NCBI RefSeq assembly: GCF_012849095.1 | Contig: NZ_CP051680.1 | Coordinates: 7,126,001 to 7,190,000 of the forward strand | Length of the DNA: 64,000 bases | DNA from: Cohnella herbarum | GTDB lineage: Bacteria; Bacillota; Bacilli; Paenibacillales; Paenibacillaceae | Direction: 5' to 3' | Shown: positions 1 to 8,646 of the stretch, in pieces | How positions within the stretch are numbered: the stretch's first letter is position 1 | Layout: each line of letters starts with the position of its first letter | The notes under the pieces: model-generated | What the model was told of the DNA's origin: nothing | The model's database searches: none | What the model saw: only the letters and a program-made list of their open reading frames with translations | Position numbers and translations under genes: made by a program

Positions 1-713
1 GCTCGTTGCATGCGAATGTTCAACAAGTATTGCGAAGGCGACAACCCGGTCGATTGCTTGAACAGCTTGCAAAGGTGAGTTCTATGGTAGCCTAGCATCC
101 CGGACAGATGCTCGATCGATATCGGCTGGGTATATTGCAAGGTCAGATATTGGATCGCTTGCTTAATGACCAGGTCGATCGCCGCAGTGGATTCGGGATG
201 GTTCTTCTCGAGCTTCTTGCGGGCGACTCCGAACTGTTGCAGCAAGAGACGAATCCATCCGCCGGCCTCGAGGTTGGCTAGTTCGGGAAGGGCAGCGGAA
301 TCGTAACAACCGATAAGCTTGTCATAATAGCTACGGATGTTCGGGTTAAGACTACCCGGGATAACCGGGTGATGGGGCGTAGCCCCCACTTGCGACATGA
401 CGTCGTCGGCTCCGCGGCCGATGAAGCCGACCCATACATAACTCCACGGCTCGCGTTCATCGGCTTGGTAGGAGAATAGCTCCCCAGGGAAAATAACGAA
501 AGTATCTCCCGCAACGCACGGATAGCTTGTATCCCGAATGATGAACTCCCCGCGACCGGACAGAACCGTGTGAACCAGGTAATAGTCGTGTATGGCCGGT
601 CCGATTTTATGCAAGCCCATCGGCTGGGCTTCTCCGCTGAAGAGGACGGAAAGCTCACCCTCCGCGGGAGAGGGATTCATGCTGACCGAATAGGAATGGT
701 GTTCGGAAGACAT
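1..713 (-). CDS. AraC-family transcriptional regulator (3' end cut by window edge)
   Basis: The frame is open from an ATG at 713 to the left edge, about 237 codons, so the end of the gene lies outside the window. An AGGTGA ribosome site precedes the ATG by five bases. The N-terminal half reads as an AraC-type cupin: a segment near residues 35-80 with HKIGPAIHDYYLVHTV, then GRGEF and GDTFVIFPGE. The C-terminal half holds the first helix-turn-helix of an AraC DNA-binding domain (SIEHLSGMLGYHRTHLCKLF) and the start of the second part. It is divergent from the alpha-galactosidase gene, so by analogy with MelR and MsmR it probably senses a galactoside and activates that gene. Family is secure; the ligand is inference. 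Confidence 0.85.
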   Translation of the reverse strand, partial: MSSEHHSYSVSMNPSPAEGELSVLFSGEAQPMGLHKIGPAIHDYYLVHTVLSGRGEFIIRDTSYPCVAGDTFVIFPGELFSYQADEREPWSYVWVGFIGRGADDVMSQVGATPHHPVIPGSLNPNIRSYYDKLIGCYDSAALPELANLEAGGWIRLLLQQFGVARKKLEKNHPESTAAIDLVIKQAIQYLTLQYTQPISIEHLSGMLGYHRTHLCKLFKQSTGLSPSQYLLNIRMQR

Positions 714-799
714 AGGCGTCACCTGTCTGAATTGTTTCTTTCTACTTTATCAAATAAACGACAAATGTCCATATAGATGCGCGAACCTTCCATACTCTT

Positions 800-827
800 T
801 TGATGACGCTTGCATTACATTTAGAAT
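800..827 (+). promoter_or_regulatory. predicted sigma-A promoter of melA
   Basis: TTGATG (800-805), a 16-base spacer and TAGAAT (822-827) fit a vegetative promoter. The predicted start of transcription, about 834, is some 28 bases before the melA start. It lies in the 148-base region shared with the divergent AraC gene. Prediction by eye only. Confidence 0.45.
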
Positions 828-861
828 AGCAGTTCACATTATTCATTCGGAGGTTTTGATC

Positions 862-2163
862 TTGTCCAAAATCACTTTTCTCGGCGCAGGAAGTACGGTA
901 TTCGCTAAAAACGTGCTCGGGGACGTCATGCTTACGCCAGCGTTGCAGGATTTCGAGATCGCGCTGTTCGATATCGACCCGGTAAGACTGAAAGATTCCG
1001 AGAACATGCTTAATAACATCAAAAAGACATCCGGAAGCACTTGCGTGATCAATGCCTTCACCGATCGCAAAGAAGCTCTTCGCGGATCTAAATTCGTAGT
1101 CAACGCGATTCAAGTAGGCGGATACGATCCGTGTACGATTACGGATTTCGAAATTCCGAAAAAATACGGCCACAGACAAACGATCGCGGATACGGTCGGG
1201 ATCGGCGGACTATTCCGCAATTTGCGCACGATTCCGGTTATGCTCGATTTCGCGGCGGACATTCGCGAAGTATGTCCGGATGCTTTGTTCTTGAATTATA
1301 CGAATCCGATGGCCGTTCTCACCAACGTGATGAATACTTACGGCGGCGTGAACACGGTTGGTCTCTGCCACAGCGTGCAGGCTTGCGTTCCCGAAATGTT
1401 CAAGCATCTAGGACTGGATCAGACGGGAGTGAAGTCGAAGATCGCGGGCATTAACCATATGGCATGGTTGCTGGAAGTGTCTAAAGACGGAGTGGACCTG
1501 TATCCGGAAATCAAGAGACGCGCGAAGGAGAAGCAGAAAGAAAAGCATAACGATATGGTTCGGTACGAGATGATGCTGAATTTCGGTTACTACATCACGG
1601 AATCTTCGGAGCATAATGCCGAGTACCATCCGTATTTCATCAAACGTAACTATCCGGAGCTGATCGAACGGTTCAACATTCCCCTCGACGAGTATCCGCG
1701 CCGCTGCATCGAGCAAATCAGCAGATGGAAAAACATGCGCGAAGAGCTTGTCAACGATGCAAACCTCGAGCACGTTCGCTCTCACGAATACGCTTCTTAC
1801 ATTTTCGAAGCGATCGAGACGGACGTCCCGTTCAAGATCGGCGGCAACGTCATGAACACGGGCGGCTTAATCGCCAACTTGCCTCGCGAAGCTTGCGTCG
1901 AAGTACCGTGCCTGGTCGATCGTTCCGGAGTCAACCCGACTTACATCGGCAATCTTCCGCCGCAGTTAGCCGCGCTGAACCGCACGAATATCAATACGCA
2001 ATTGTTAACGATCGAAGCCGCTATCACGGGTAAGAAAGAACATATCTATCACGCGGCGATGTTGGATCCGCATACGGCCGCCGAGCTCTCGATAGACGAT
2101 ATCGTCTCCATGTGCGACGATCTGATCGAGGCCCATGGGGATTGGCTTCCGAAGTACTCCTGA
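862..2163 (+). CDS. melA: alpha-galactosidase, glycoside hydrolase family 4
   Basis: NAD- and Mn-dependent GH4 enzyme that hydrolyses alpha-galactosides such as melibiose in the cytoplasm. The Rossmann motif FLGAGSTVFAKN opens the protein, followed by FDIDP, LNYTNPMA, the metal-binding Cys in GLCHSVQ and His in GINHMAW, and a C-terminal HAAMLDPHTAAELSIDDI block very like E. coli MelA. About 433 residues, normal family length. The start is set to TTG at 862: GGAGG at 849-853 leaves eight bases to it, but only two to an upstream in-frame TTG at 856. No transporter adjoins it inside the window. A hairpin terminator follows at once. GH4 subfamilies differ in substrate, but the CHSV motif fits alpha-galactosidase rather than 6-phospho-beta-glucosidase. 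Confidence 0.93.
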   Translation: MSKITFLGAGSTVFAKNVLGDVMLTPALQDFEIALFDIDPVRLKDSENMLNNIKKTSGSTCVINAFTDRKEALRGSKFVVNAIQVGGYDPCTITDFEIPKKYGHRQTIADTVGIGGLFRNLRTIPVMLDFAADIREVCPDALFLNYTNPMAVLTNVMNTYGGVNTVGLCHSVQACVPEMFKHLGLDQTGVKSKIAGINHMAWLLEVSKDGVDLYPEIKRRAKEKQKEKHNDMVRYEMMLNFGYYITESSEHNAEYHPYFIKRNYPELIERFNIPLDEYPRRCIEQISRWKNMREELVNDANLEHVRSHEYASYIFEAIETDVPFKIGGNVMNTGGLIANLPREACVEVPCLVDRSGVNPTYIGNLPPQLAALNRTNINTQLLTIEAAITGKKEHIYHAAMLDPHTAAELSIDDIVSMCDDLIEAHGDWLPKYS

Positions 2164-2200
2164 TTGAAATAGGCAATCCAGCGAATGAAGAGGATATGAA

Positions 2201-2240
2201 AGAAGGCAGTGCGGGAAATATTCCTGCGCTGCCTTCTTGT
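2201..2240. terminator. hairpin terminator between convergent melA and kinase genes
   Basis: AGAAGGCAGTGCGGGAA at 2201-2217 pairs with TTCCTGCGCTGCCTTCT at 2221-2237 with two mismatched positions. It lies 38 bases after melA and directly after the stop of the convergent kinase gene. T-tracts are weak on both sides. Confidence 0.7.
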
Positions 2241-2244
2241 GCTA

Positions 2245-4245
2245 TTAAGCCGAAGTCGACCGAGGCGACGACGGTAGAAGTAAAGGTAACGGAAAAGTAA
2301 TGGCAAGCTCGCATCCCATCGGAATGCCGTCAGCCCCTTCGGAGGATCCGACGGCAACCGTTCCGCCGAGGAGATGAACCCGTTCCATCATAGTCGTCAA
2401 GCCGAATCCCGGTTTAGCGAAGCCGAAAGGTTTGCCGTCGTTCCATAGTTTGATCTCCAATAAGTCTTCGCGAGGACGAATCGAATAACGGAACCAACTG
2501 CAGCCCGCATGGCGGATACCGTTCGTTAAGCCTTCTTGCAAAGCGTGATAGATGACTTTCTCCGTTAATTTCCCCATTTCGCACGGAAGTTCGATGTCCG
2601 CTTCGATGGCAACCTCCATCGTCTCGATCGTTTCGCGTATTAGCTCTCGAAGCGCAAATTCCAGCTTGACGGGGGGCGAATCGGACTTCAGCAGCCGCAC
2701 GGTTTTGCGAATATCCTCCAAGCCTTTACGGACAAGTCCGCTAACGGTGTCGAGCTTCTCGGAGGGAAGGTTGCCTTCTTTGGCCGCGAGCTTCTTACTC
2801 GCCTCCAATTGGACGATTGCCGCCGTCAGCGTATGGCCTACGACGTCATGCATGTCTTGCGCGATCCGGTTTCTTTCCTCTAATACGGACACTTCGGCCA
2901 ACGTTTCCGCTTTCTCCCGCAGCGTGATCGTTAAGGATCGGTTCGCTTCTTCCAGCTCTTGCGTGCGAGTTTCTACGATTTGCTCCAAATTCCGATAAAA
3001 CTGCTCGAGCTCGATGTTCTTCGTTTGCAGATCCCGGGCATTCCGTTCCGAATCTTGATAGATGTAGCCTACTCTATGAATGACGACGAATACCATGCAG
3101 GACATGAAGAGAAGAAGGCCGTTCGGGAGCAAGTTCGCGATTACGATATTGAAATAATGCCATAACTCGTTGAAAGGTTTGTATTGAGCGTATAGGTAAT
3201 TTGAGATCATATGGCCCAATCCGCTAATGACCAATATGACGTAACCCCGAAGCAACCATCTTCTTTCGTACTGCCGTTGGGCGCTATTCGGAAACCGTGC
3301 CAAGGCATAGGTCACTACGCCGATTGCGACGATCGCTAACCATGGTAAACCGTCGTTAAGCATTTTCCAATACCAAGTCGGGCTCCAAATTCCCGCGAAC
3401 AAAGACGCTATCGTGTATAGGAGCAAGGTAAGCTTAGTGATTCGGACGATGAGTCGCCTAGAAGCGCCTAACACTTCGCCATATAATCCGGTAAACGCGT
3501 ATACACCCAGCGTTAATAATAGATCTTTCCAGTAATACAAGGCTTGAACATCGAAGAACCATTGCAGAGAGTTGCATATCAGAAGGAGTCCGAAACCCGA
3601 GGATAACGTGAGCAGAGAGAACCAGAAGTATAGTTTTTCCCTTCGTCTGGCGAAGAAAATCAGACCTACGATGCCGACGGTTATATAAAGGACGGAATAA
3701 ATGTAACGCGAAGAGTCCTGTTGCAAAAAGCGGGTTAAGATGGAGTCGGGCTCTCCGACGACAATCCAGTTGTTCATCATGAAAGGCATGCGGTCCCATT
3801 CCATATGCAGGGAAAGTTCCTTTCCCTCGTCTTCCGGCTGGATCGGTATCGGATGCCAGGTCATGATGAAATGATTCCAGATAAGGCCGGGTTCCATATT
3901 GAAACGATAGACGGACTGCCCATCCAAGAAAACTTCGAATCTGTTCATTCCGGATAGGAATAAATACGGCTTATTCCAAGGCAGTTCGGGTAACGTACGT
4001 TTAACCCATAGAGAACCTTTGTAATGGCTTAGCTTATTCTGTTCCTCTTCGCCGAGAGCTTGCCAGCTATCGCCTTGGCCGGGTTGCTGCCCGAAACGGA
4101 CTTCCCAGTCGTTAACGAGACGGGCAGGCGGCGAACTCGATTGTTCGATAAATTTTTTATTGATAAAGAGCGAAGGCAGGAAAGCCCCCAAAACAATCGC
4201 GCATACGATTATCCAAATCCATAAGGAAGTCGACCTGCGTTTCAT
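2245..4245 (-). CDS. membrane sensor histidine kinase, 7TM-DISM sensor, NarL-type (HisKA_3)
   Basis: An N-terminal membrane anchor (residues 9-28) precedes an extracellular jelly-roll sensor domain (about 45-165, with LFLSGMNRFEVFLDGQSVYRF-like DISMED2 features), then about seven membrane helices (180-390) and a coiled coil (400-455). The HisKA_3 box EERNRIAQDMHDVVGH puts the phosphorylated histidine at residue 466. The ATPase domain has the N-box ALQEGLTNGIRHAG and the G-box GFGLTTMMERV, so the kinase looks intact. It overlaps its response regulator by four bases (ATGA), so the two are translationally coupled. DISM domains usually bind carbohydrates or related small ligands; the ligand here is unknown. 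Confidence 0.9.
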   Translation of the reverse strand: MKRRSTSLWIWIIVCAIVLGAFLPSLFINKKFIEQSSSPPARLVNDWEVRFGQQPGQGDSWQALGEEEQNKLSHYKGSLWVKRTLPELPWNKPYLFLSGMNRFEVFLDGQSVYRFNMEPGLIWNHFIMTWHPIPIQPEDEGKELSLHMEWDRMPFMMNNWIVVGEPDSILTRFLQQDSSRYIYSVLYITVGIVGLIFFARRREKLYFWFSLLTLSSGFGLLLICNSLQWFFDVQALYYWKDLLLTLGVYAFTGLYGEVLGASRRLIVRITKLTLLLYTIASLFAGIWSPTWYWKMLNDGLPWLAIVAIGVVTYALARFPNSAQRQYERRWLLRGYVILVISGLGHMISNYLYAQYKPFNELWHYFNIVIANLLPNGLLLFMSCMVFVVIHRVGYIYQDSERNARDLQTKNIELEQFYRNLEQIVETRTQELEEANRSLTITLREKAETLAEVSVLEERNRIAQDMHDVVGHTLTAAIVQLEASKKLAAKEGNLPSEKLDTVSGLVRKGLEDIRKTVRLLKSDSPPVKLEFALRELIRETIETMEVAIEADIELPCEMGKLTEKVIYHALQEGLTNGIRHAGCSWFRYSIRPREDLLEIKLWNDGKPFGFAKPGFGLTTMMERVHLLGGTVAVGSSEGADGIPMGCELAITFPLPLLLPSSPRSTSA

Positions 4246-4910
4246 GGGATCATATACTCCTTCAATCGGATAATCGCCGCGGTACGGTCGTTCGTACCGA
4301 TCTTGTTATAGATGACGCTAATATAATTGCGGATCGTTCCTTCGCTCATATAGAGGGTGGAGGCGATTTGTTTGTTCGGTTTATCTTGGACCATGAGCAG
4401 AATGATCTCCCTTTCCTTCTCGTTGAAGAAGAGGCCGTGCTGCTCCAGTGCATGCTCGTGAAACGGGCCAGGCTCCGTTTGATTCCAATAAGCGAGCCGT
4501 TCGGTAAGCTTGGCTGCTATAGGCGCAGGCAGGATAAGATGTCCTTTAATCGCTTCGCGAATCGTTTGGACGATATGTTCCCCCGCCATGTCCTTTAAGA
4601 GGAAGCCGTCGGCTCCGTTCGCCATAGCGCTAACAATAAGGGTGTCCTCGAGGAAAGTCGTCAGCATGAGGACGAGCACGCCGGGATGATTTTCCTTGAT
4701 GCGTTTCATACTGTCTATTCCGTTAAGAAGCGGCATCTTGATGTCCATTAGAATGAGGTTCGGTCGAAGATTAGAGGCCATCTCGACGGCTTCCAGACCG
4801 TTCGAAGCGAGGCCGACGGCTTGCATATCCTCTTCCAAATTTATAATCGTCTGCAAGCCTTCCCGCAGCAGGGTTTGGTCATCGACTATCAGCACTCGGA
4901 TCATGGGCAT
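4242..4910 (-). CDS. LuxR/NarL-type response regulator
   Basis: Receiver domain at residues 1-120 with the acidic pocket VDD, the phosphorylated Asp at 56 (LILMDIKMP) and the conserved Lys in FLLKDM, followed by a LuxR-type helix-turn-helix (FNEKEREIILLMVQDKPNKQIA, then EGTIRNYISVIYNKI). It is the cognate partner of the DISM kinase, whose start it overlaps by four bases. The start may be ATG 4910 or ATG 4904; AAGAAG is better spaced for the second. A perfect TGTGA-N6-TCACA palindrome lies 90 bases upstream, which suggests Fnr control of the pair. Confidence 0.9.
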   Translation of the reverse strand: MPMIRVLIVDDQTLLREGLQTIINLEEDMQAVGLASNGLEAVEMASNLRPNLILMDIKMPLLNGIDSMKRIKENHPGVLVLMLTTFLEDTLIVSAMANGADGFLLKDMAGEHIVQTIREAIKGHLILPAPIAAKLTERLAYWNQTEPGPFHEHALEQHGLFFNEKEREIILLMVQDKPNKQIASTLYMSEGTIRNYISVIYNKIGTNDRTAAIIRLKEYMIP

Positions 4911-4999
4911 CTTCTTTTCATTAGGATGCTTTCAGATTAACACAAGTGCGAACGAAATGGCTGTGCCTGAACTCATCTCATGACTAAAATGACAAAAGT

Positions 5000-5015
5000 T
5001 GTGACGTATGTCACA
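5000..5015. promoter_or_regulatory. Fnr/Crp-type palindrome upstream of the LuxR-kinase operon
   Basis: TGTGA-CGTATG-TCACA is a perfect match to the TGTGA-N6-TCACA consensus used by Bacillus-type Fnr and by Crp. It lies 90 bases before the response regulator start. No well-placed -10 is visible at the class II distance, so the effect could be activation from another position or repression. Confidence 0.65.
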
Positions 5016-5035
5016 GAAACGGGAGTCATGCAATC

Positions 5036-5080
5036 GGAAAAAGCCTCCGACCCCCGCTTAAAAAGCGTTGGTGAAGGCTC
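5036..5080 (-). terminator. intrinsic terminator of the beta-propeller lipoprotein gene
   Basis: On the minus strand AGCCTTCACCAACGC and GCGGGGGTCGGAGGCT form a stem with some G-U pairs and a TTTTTAA loop, followed by TTTTTCC. It sits about 50 bases after the lipoprotein stop. Confidence 0.7.
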
Positions 5081-5127
5081 GGCTCAACGGGCTGGGCTGT
5101 TATTGTCTAGGCAGTCATTGCCGATCT

Positions 5128-6375
5128 TTACTTCGGTTTCGCGAATGTATACGTTTTGTTCCAGTTCCGACCGCCGTCCGAAGACGTGTACATGATGGAG
5201 GATTCCGTGTTGTCGCTATTGATCCACCAAATATGCTTAGCATCCGCGGCCGCGATATATTGCTCTCCGTAACCCGCGAATTCGGCGGGAAGGTTCACCC
5301 ACGTTTTTCCTCCGTCCAAGGTTTTACCCATCGTATTCGGGAGATCGCATGCCATGCATTTCCCGCCCATGAAGGCGGTTTGGGAATTCACGACATAGAG
5401 AGTGCCAGGTCCGGCTCCCTTGTTATGGGGAACTTTCGTCGGCTTATCCATCTCGTAACCGGGAGCCGGTCCGGATCCGGCTTGGTTATTGGCCAAGACG
5501 GGAATCCAAGCGCGGCCTCCGTCCGCGGTATGGAAGAGGGAGTAGGATGTTTGGGACATGCCGGAATCGCCGATTAGTTCGACCCAAGCGTCATTATTGC
5601 CTGCCGATCGGATGACGACGCCGGTCACTGGGGATACCGTAGCTCGCGACATCGCGGACCGCCAAGTTTTCCCGCCGTCCGTCGTACGCATGATGTTGAA
5701 TTTATTCGTTCCCTGCGTAACCGCCCAGCCATTGTTCCGATCATGGAAATAGGCATCCCCCGCTATGGAATCGGGAACTTTGAGAGTGGTCCATGTTTGC
5801 CCGCCGTCCGTCGTACGCGCACTGCCGCTGAAAGCTTCCTTGGAAGTTACGAAATGGAGGAAATCATGATTAGGCACGCTGCCGTCCGTTATCCATTTCT
5901 TTCCTCCGTTTGTCGTGTGCAGCAATTGCAATCCTTTCGAATCGCCAATGTCGAGTGCGGCCCATGCTTCATTCCGGTTCAAAGCAAATAATTGATTAAC
6001 GATATACTTATGTTCTAATTGCTTCGTCCAGCTTTTGCCGCCGTTGTCCGTTCTCGCGATCCAGCCCTCGCCTCCGGCCCAACCGGACTGAAAGTCGGCT
6101 AATCGCAAGGCAGTCACCTTGCCGAGAGAAGCTTGGTCGGTAGCCGGGGGCGCCTCCGAAGCAGGCGAAGATGCGGTCTGCGTTGCTGAAGGCGACGGTG
6201 CGATACCGGACGAGGATGTACCGGTAGGAATGGTGGCGGTAGTTGCTTGCGAGGTCGTATTTCCGTCGGTCGAAGAGTTCATTCCGTTCCCGCTTTCGCT
6301 CTTCGAGCATCCAACGAGTAAGAGGACGAGCAACGACGCGACGAGGAGAAAGCGATATTTTCCGATGCTGGACAT
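5128..6375 (-). CDS. secreted lipoprotein with Asp-box (BNR/Ycf48-like) beta-propeller repeats
   Basis: The start is ATG 6375 (MSSIGKYRFLL), preceded by AAGGGAG nine bases upstream; the frame is open further but would bury the signal peptide. The signal peptide ends in the lipobox LLVGC, so the protein is lipid-anchored outside the membrane. A Ser/Thr/Ala-rich linker (to about residue 80) is followed by at least seven Asp-box turns of the form T-x-D/N-G-G-x-x-W (TDNGGKSW, TTNGGKKW, TTDGGQTW, TTDGGKTW, TADGGRAW, TLDGGKTW, SSDGGRNW). These mark a beta-propeller of the kind found in sialidases and Ycf48/HCF136. No sialidase catalytic Arg triad was identified, so a binding or assembly role is likelier than hydrolysis. 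A CxxC (KCMAC) near the C-terminal third is unexplained. Confidence 0.85.
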   Translation of the reverse strand: MSSIGKYRFLLVASLLVLLLVGCSKSESGNGMNSSTDGNTTSQATTATIPTGTSSSGIAPSPSATQTASSPASEAPPATDQASLGKVTALRLADFQSGWAGGEGWIARTDNGGKSWTKQLEHKYIVNQLFALNRNEAWAALDIGDSKGLQLLHTTNGGKKWITDGSVPNHDFLHFVTSKEAFSGSARTTDGGQTWTTLKVPDSIAGDAYFHDRNNGWAVTQGTNKFNIMRTTDGGKTWRSAMSRATVSPVTGVVIRSAGNNDAWVELIGDSGMSQTSYSLFHTADGGRAWIPVLANNQAGSGPAPGYEMDKPTKVPHNKGAGPGTLYVVNSQTAFMGGKCMACDLPNTMGKTLDGGKTWVNLPAEFAGYGEQYIAAADAKHIWWINSDNTESSIMYTSSDGGRNWNKTYTFAKPK

Positions 6376-6533
6376 GATGATCAGCTCCCTTTCTTGCCCG
6401 ATTAGACGATTGGAGCTTATACATGGTTCATTCCGATGACCCATGCTTGCTGCCTTTAGCTTTGTATCGTCGTCTAATCATCTTACCCAAGTATCGTCCA
6501 GGGTAATAAAGGGAGCGGCAATCAACCGGAAGC

Positions 6534-7298
6534 CTAGATGCGGCAAATCTCTTTCGAGCAACCGGGGCAACTCGGACATTGGCAAATGTCTTGCAGTGCT
6601 TTCAACTGGCGTATGATGATTTTGCCGTAACGGAAATCAAGGATTCCCTTTTCTTTGAACTCGTTCAGCATGCGATTGACGCTCTCGCGGGTCGCGCCGA
6701 TGAAGTCCGCAAGCTCCGAGTGCGTAAGCTTCATATCGATCCGGATTCCGTATGCTTCCATGACCCCGTAGGAATTGCTCAGGCGAATCAGCGTCGAAGC
6801 CAATGCTCCCGGCTTGCCGAAGAGGAGCAGATCCCTGAATTTGGATTGGGTTACCCGATGGGATAACGCCATCCAATGCATGAAACTGAGCGCCAGCTCA
6901 CCGTTATGCTGCATGAGCGCTTCCAGGGCATACCGTGAAATAACGCCGATCTCCGCGGCGTCCGTCACTTCCGCCGTGAAACCGTACTGAAGAAGCGAGA
7001 GACCGCTAACGTTCTCGCAGATCAAATCCCCCGATTGCAAGATCGTGAGAATGATTTCTTTGCCTTCTTCCGTCGATTTGCGAAGCTTCACTCTTCCGCT
7101 GCGAATATAATACAAATTGTCCGCTTCGTCGCCTTCCCAGAACAGGAATCCTCCCGAGGCAACGCGCATGGGAACCATTATGCTTTCGAGTTGTTGGAAT
7201 TGTCTAGGCGTACAGAAGCTCGCGAACCCCTTGCTTCCCGCGCTCGGATTCGTACTCTCTTCCAGATTGGTCGCCGTAGCTGGAAAATTGATGCTCAT
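6534..7298 (-). CDS. fnr: Fnr, oxygen-responsive Crp/Fnr-family regulator with C-terminal Fe-S ligands
   Basis: A cyclic-nucleotide-binding-like beta-barrel (about 25-140) and dimer helix precede a Crp-type winged helix. The recognition helix TRESVNRML keeps the R-E-x3-R pattern that in Crp reads TGTGA. The last residues carry C239, C241, C244, C247 and C252; C244-x2-C247-x4-C252 is the spacing of the [4Fe-4S] ligands of Bacillus subtilis Fnr, unlike the N-terminal ligands of E. coli FNR. The start is set to ATG 7298 because AAGGGGG lies nine bases before it but abuts the upstream ATG at 7307. A perfect Fnr box lies upstream at 7404-7419, so autoregulation is possible. The gene is divergent from the Nre-like operon. 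Confidence 0.92.
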   Translation of the reverse strand: MSINFPATATNLEESTNPSAGSKGFASFCTPRQFQQLESIMVPMRVASGGFLFWEGDEADNLYYIRSGRVKLRKSTEEGKEIILTILQSGDLICENVSGLSLLQYGFTAEVTDAAEIGVISRYALEALMQHNGELALSFMHWMALSHRVTQSKFRDLLLFGKPGALASTLIRLSNSYGVMEAYGIRIDMKLTHSELADFIGATRESVNRMLNEFKEKGILDFRYGKIIIRQLKALQDICQCPSCPGCSKEICRI

Positions 7299-7403
7299 TG
7301 CCGCCATCCCCCTTGTGAAATCTTAATACTATCGTACCCTGCGCAAGTAAATATTGTTATCGGGGAATACTCTGAATCGATAAGGGGAATTCCCCTATTT
7401 TGT

Positions 7404-7419
7404 TGTGAGGAAAATCACA
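7404..7419. promoter_or_regulatory. Fnr box between divergent fnr and nre-like operon
   Basis: TGTGA-GGAAAA-TCACA, perfect half sites. It is centred 113 bases before the fnr start and about 102 before the nreA-like start, so it could serve either direction. A weak TATCGA -10 for fnr sits near the class II distance. Confidence 0.7.
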
Positions 7420-7513
7420 CCCGTACGTAAAGTTAGGTGTTTTCCCGCGTTTCTTTCAGGGGATTCCCTGACTTACAACCGGGCGTCTACTCGATAAAAT
7501 AGAAGGAGGAAGC

Positions 7514-7966
7514 TTGAAGAGCGGGGGGATGGGGATGAGATTGCGCGCAGGGGATATTTTGAGCGGAATGAGAGAGCAGACGAGTTGCGACTTCTCCGCT
7601 CTTGCCGTTATCGACGGCAAAGAACGCTGCATTTCATGGAAATGGGCTTCCGGCAATCTGAACGATCGTTACTTGAACATTCGGGTTCGGCACGGGCAAG
7701 GCATCGAAGGAGAAATCATTAAGGTAGGCCGTGGAATGACGTGGGATAAAATGGATTCCAGGAAGGCCAACGTACATGCGAACTATTCGATTTGGCTGAC
7801 GGAACGCTTGGAGTCCGCATACGCCGTTCCCGTCTGGATAGGGAAAGAAATGAAAGGAATCTTGTTGATCGGTGACAGGAGCCCTCGTATATATGAAGTA
7901 AATCAACGCGAAACGGTCGATCGGGTTGCAACGGAATTAGCCGACAGTATGGAAGATTTGATATAG
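7514..7966 (+). CDS. nreA: NreA-like GAF-domain protein (possible nitrate sensor)
   Basis: A single small GAF domain fills the 150-residue protein, the same size and position as NreA, which in staphylococci binds nitrate and holds the NreB kinase in check. Visible features are DFSALAVIDGKERCISWKWASGN, then GIEGEIIKVGRG and YAVPVWIGKEMKGILLIGDR. The start is uncertain: TTG 7514 follows AAGGAGG closely, while ATG 7529 or 7535 follow G-rich stretches. It is the first gene of a three-gene set with a NarL-type regulator 23 bases downstream and a PAS kinase. The GAF fold and context support the name; nitrate binding itself is inference. Confidence 0.75.
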   Translation: MKSGGMGMRLRAGDILSGMREQTSCDFSALAVIDGKERCISWKWASGNLNDRYLNIRVRHGQGIEGEIIKVGRGMTWDKMDSRKANVHANYSIWLTERLESAYAVPVWIGKEMKGILLIGDRSPRIYEVNQRETVDRVATELADSMEDLI

Positions 7967-7989
7967 TAGTCGTATAAGGAGGCGGGACA

Positions 7990-8646
7990 ATGATCCGAAT
8001 ATTGCTAGTCGACGATCACGCCGTCGTTCGTTCCGGGCTCGCGATGTTGCTAGGCGCCAAGGAAGACATGGAAGTCGTCGGAGAAGCGGCGGAAGGCGAG
8101 GAAGCCATCGCGAAAGCAATGCAATACTTGCCCGATGTCGTGATCATGGACCTGAGCATGCCTCATGGGAAAGACGGCCTTAGCGCGACTGCCGAGTTGA
8201 AGAAGAGGCTTCCGAATACGGCCGTGTTGATTCTGACGATGCACGACGACGAGGAATATTTGTTTAGAGCGATTCATCAGGGAGCTTCCGGTTATATTCT
8301 GAAGAGCTCGCCGCATGAAGAGATGATTAGCGCGATTCGTCACGTTGCGGAGGGGAACGCGTATTTGCACCCGATGGCGACCAAACGATTGATGGGAGAA
8401 TACTTGGAGAAGCTGAAGAACGGCAACGATCAGGGCAGCTTCGAATCGTTATCGGATCGGGAGAAGGAAATATTGGCGAAGGTAGCCCAAGGTTACACGA
8501 ACAAGGACATTGCGGAGCAACTCGTCATCAGCGTCAAAACCGTTGAATCGCACAAAAGCAATCTGATGGACAAACTCAATCTGAAAACGAGACCGGATTT
8601 GGTCAGGTTCGCGATGAAAAAGGGGCTGTTGAACTTTGACGCATGA
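7990..8646 (+). CDS. nreC: NreC-like LuxR-type response regulator
   Basis: The receiver begins with [16 protein letters not shown], carries the phosphorylated Asp in VVIMDLSMP and the conserved Lys in YILKSS, and is followed by a LuxR helix-turn-helix ([22 protein letters not shown], then [16 protein letters not shown]). AGGAGGCGGG precedes the ATG. Domain order and length (218 residues) match NreC/NarL. Its end overlaps the kinase gene start by eleven bases. Likely targets are anaerobic respiration genes, none of which lie in this window. Confidence 0.88.
   Translation: MIRILLVDDHAVVRSGLAMLLGAKEDMEVVGEAAEGEEAIAKAMQYLPDVVIMDLSMPHGKDGLSATAELKKRLPNTAVLILTMHDDEEYLFRAIHQGASGYILKSSPHEEMISAIRHVAEGNAYLHPMATKRLMGEYLEKLKNGNDQGSFESLSDREKEILAKVAQGYTNKDIAEQLVISVKTVESHKSNLMDKLNLKTRPDLVRFAMKKGLLNFDA

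Noticed and set aside
742-1179. Reverse-strand frame over the start of melA
   Set aside because: Shadow of a well-supported GH4 gene, with no similarity and no ribosome site.
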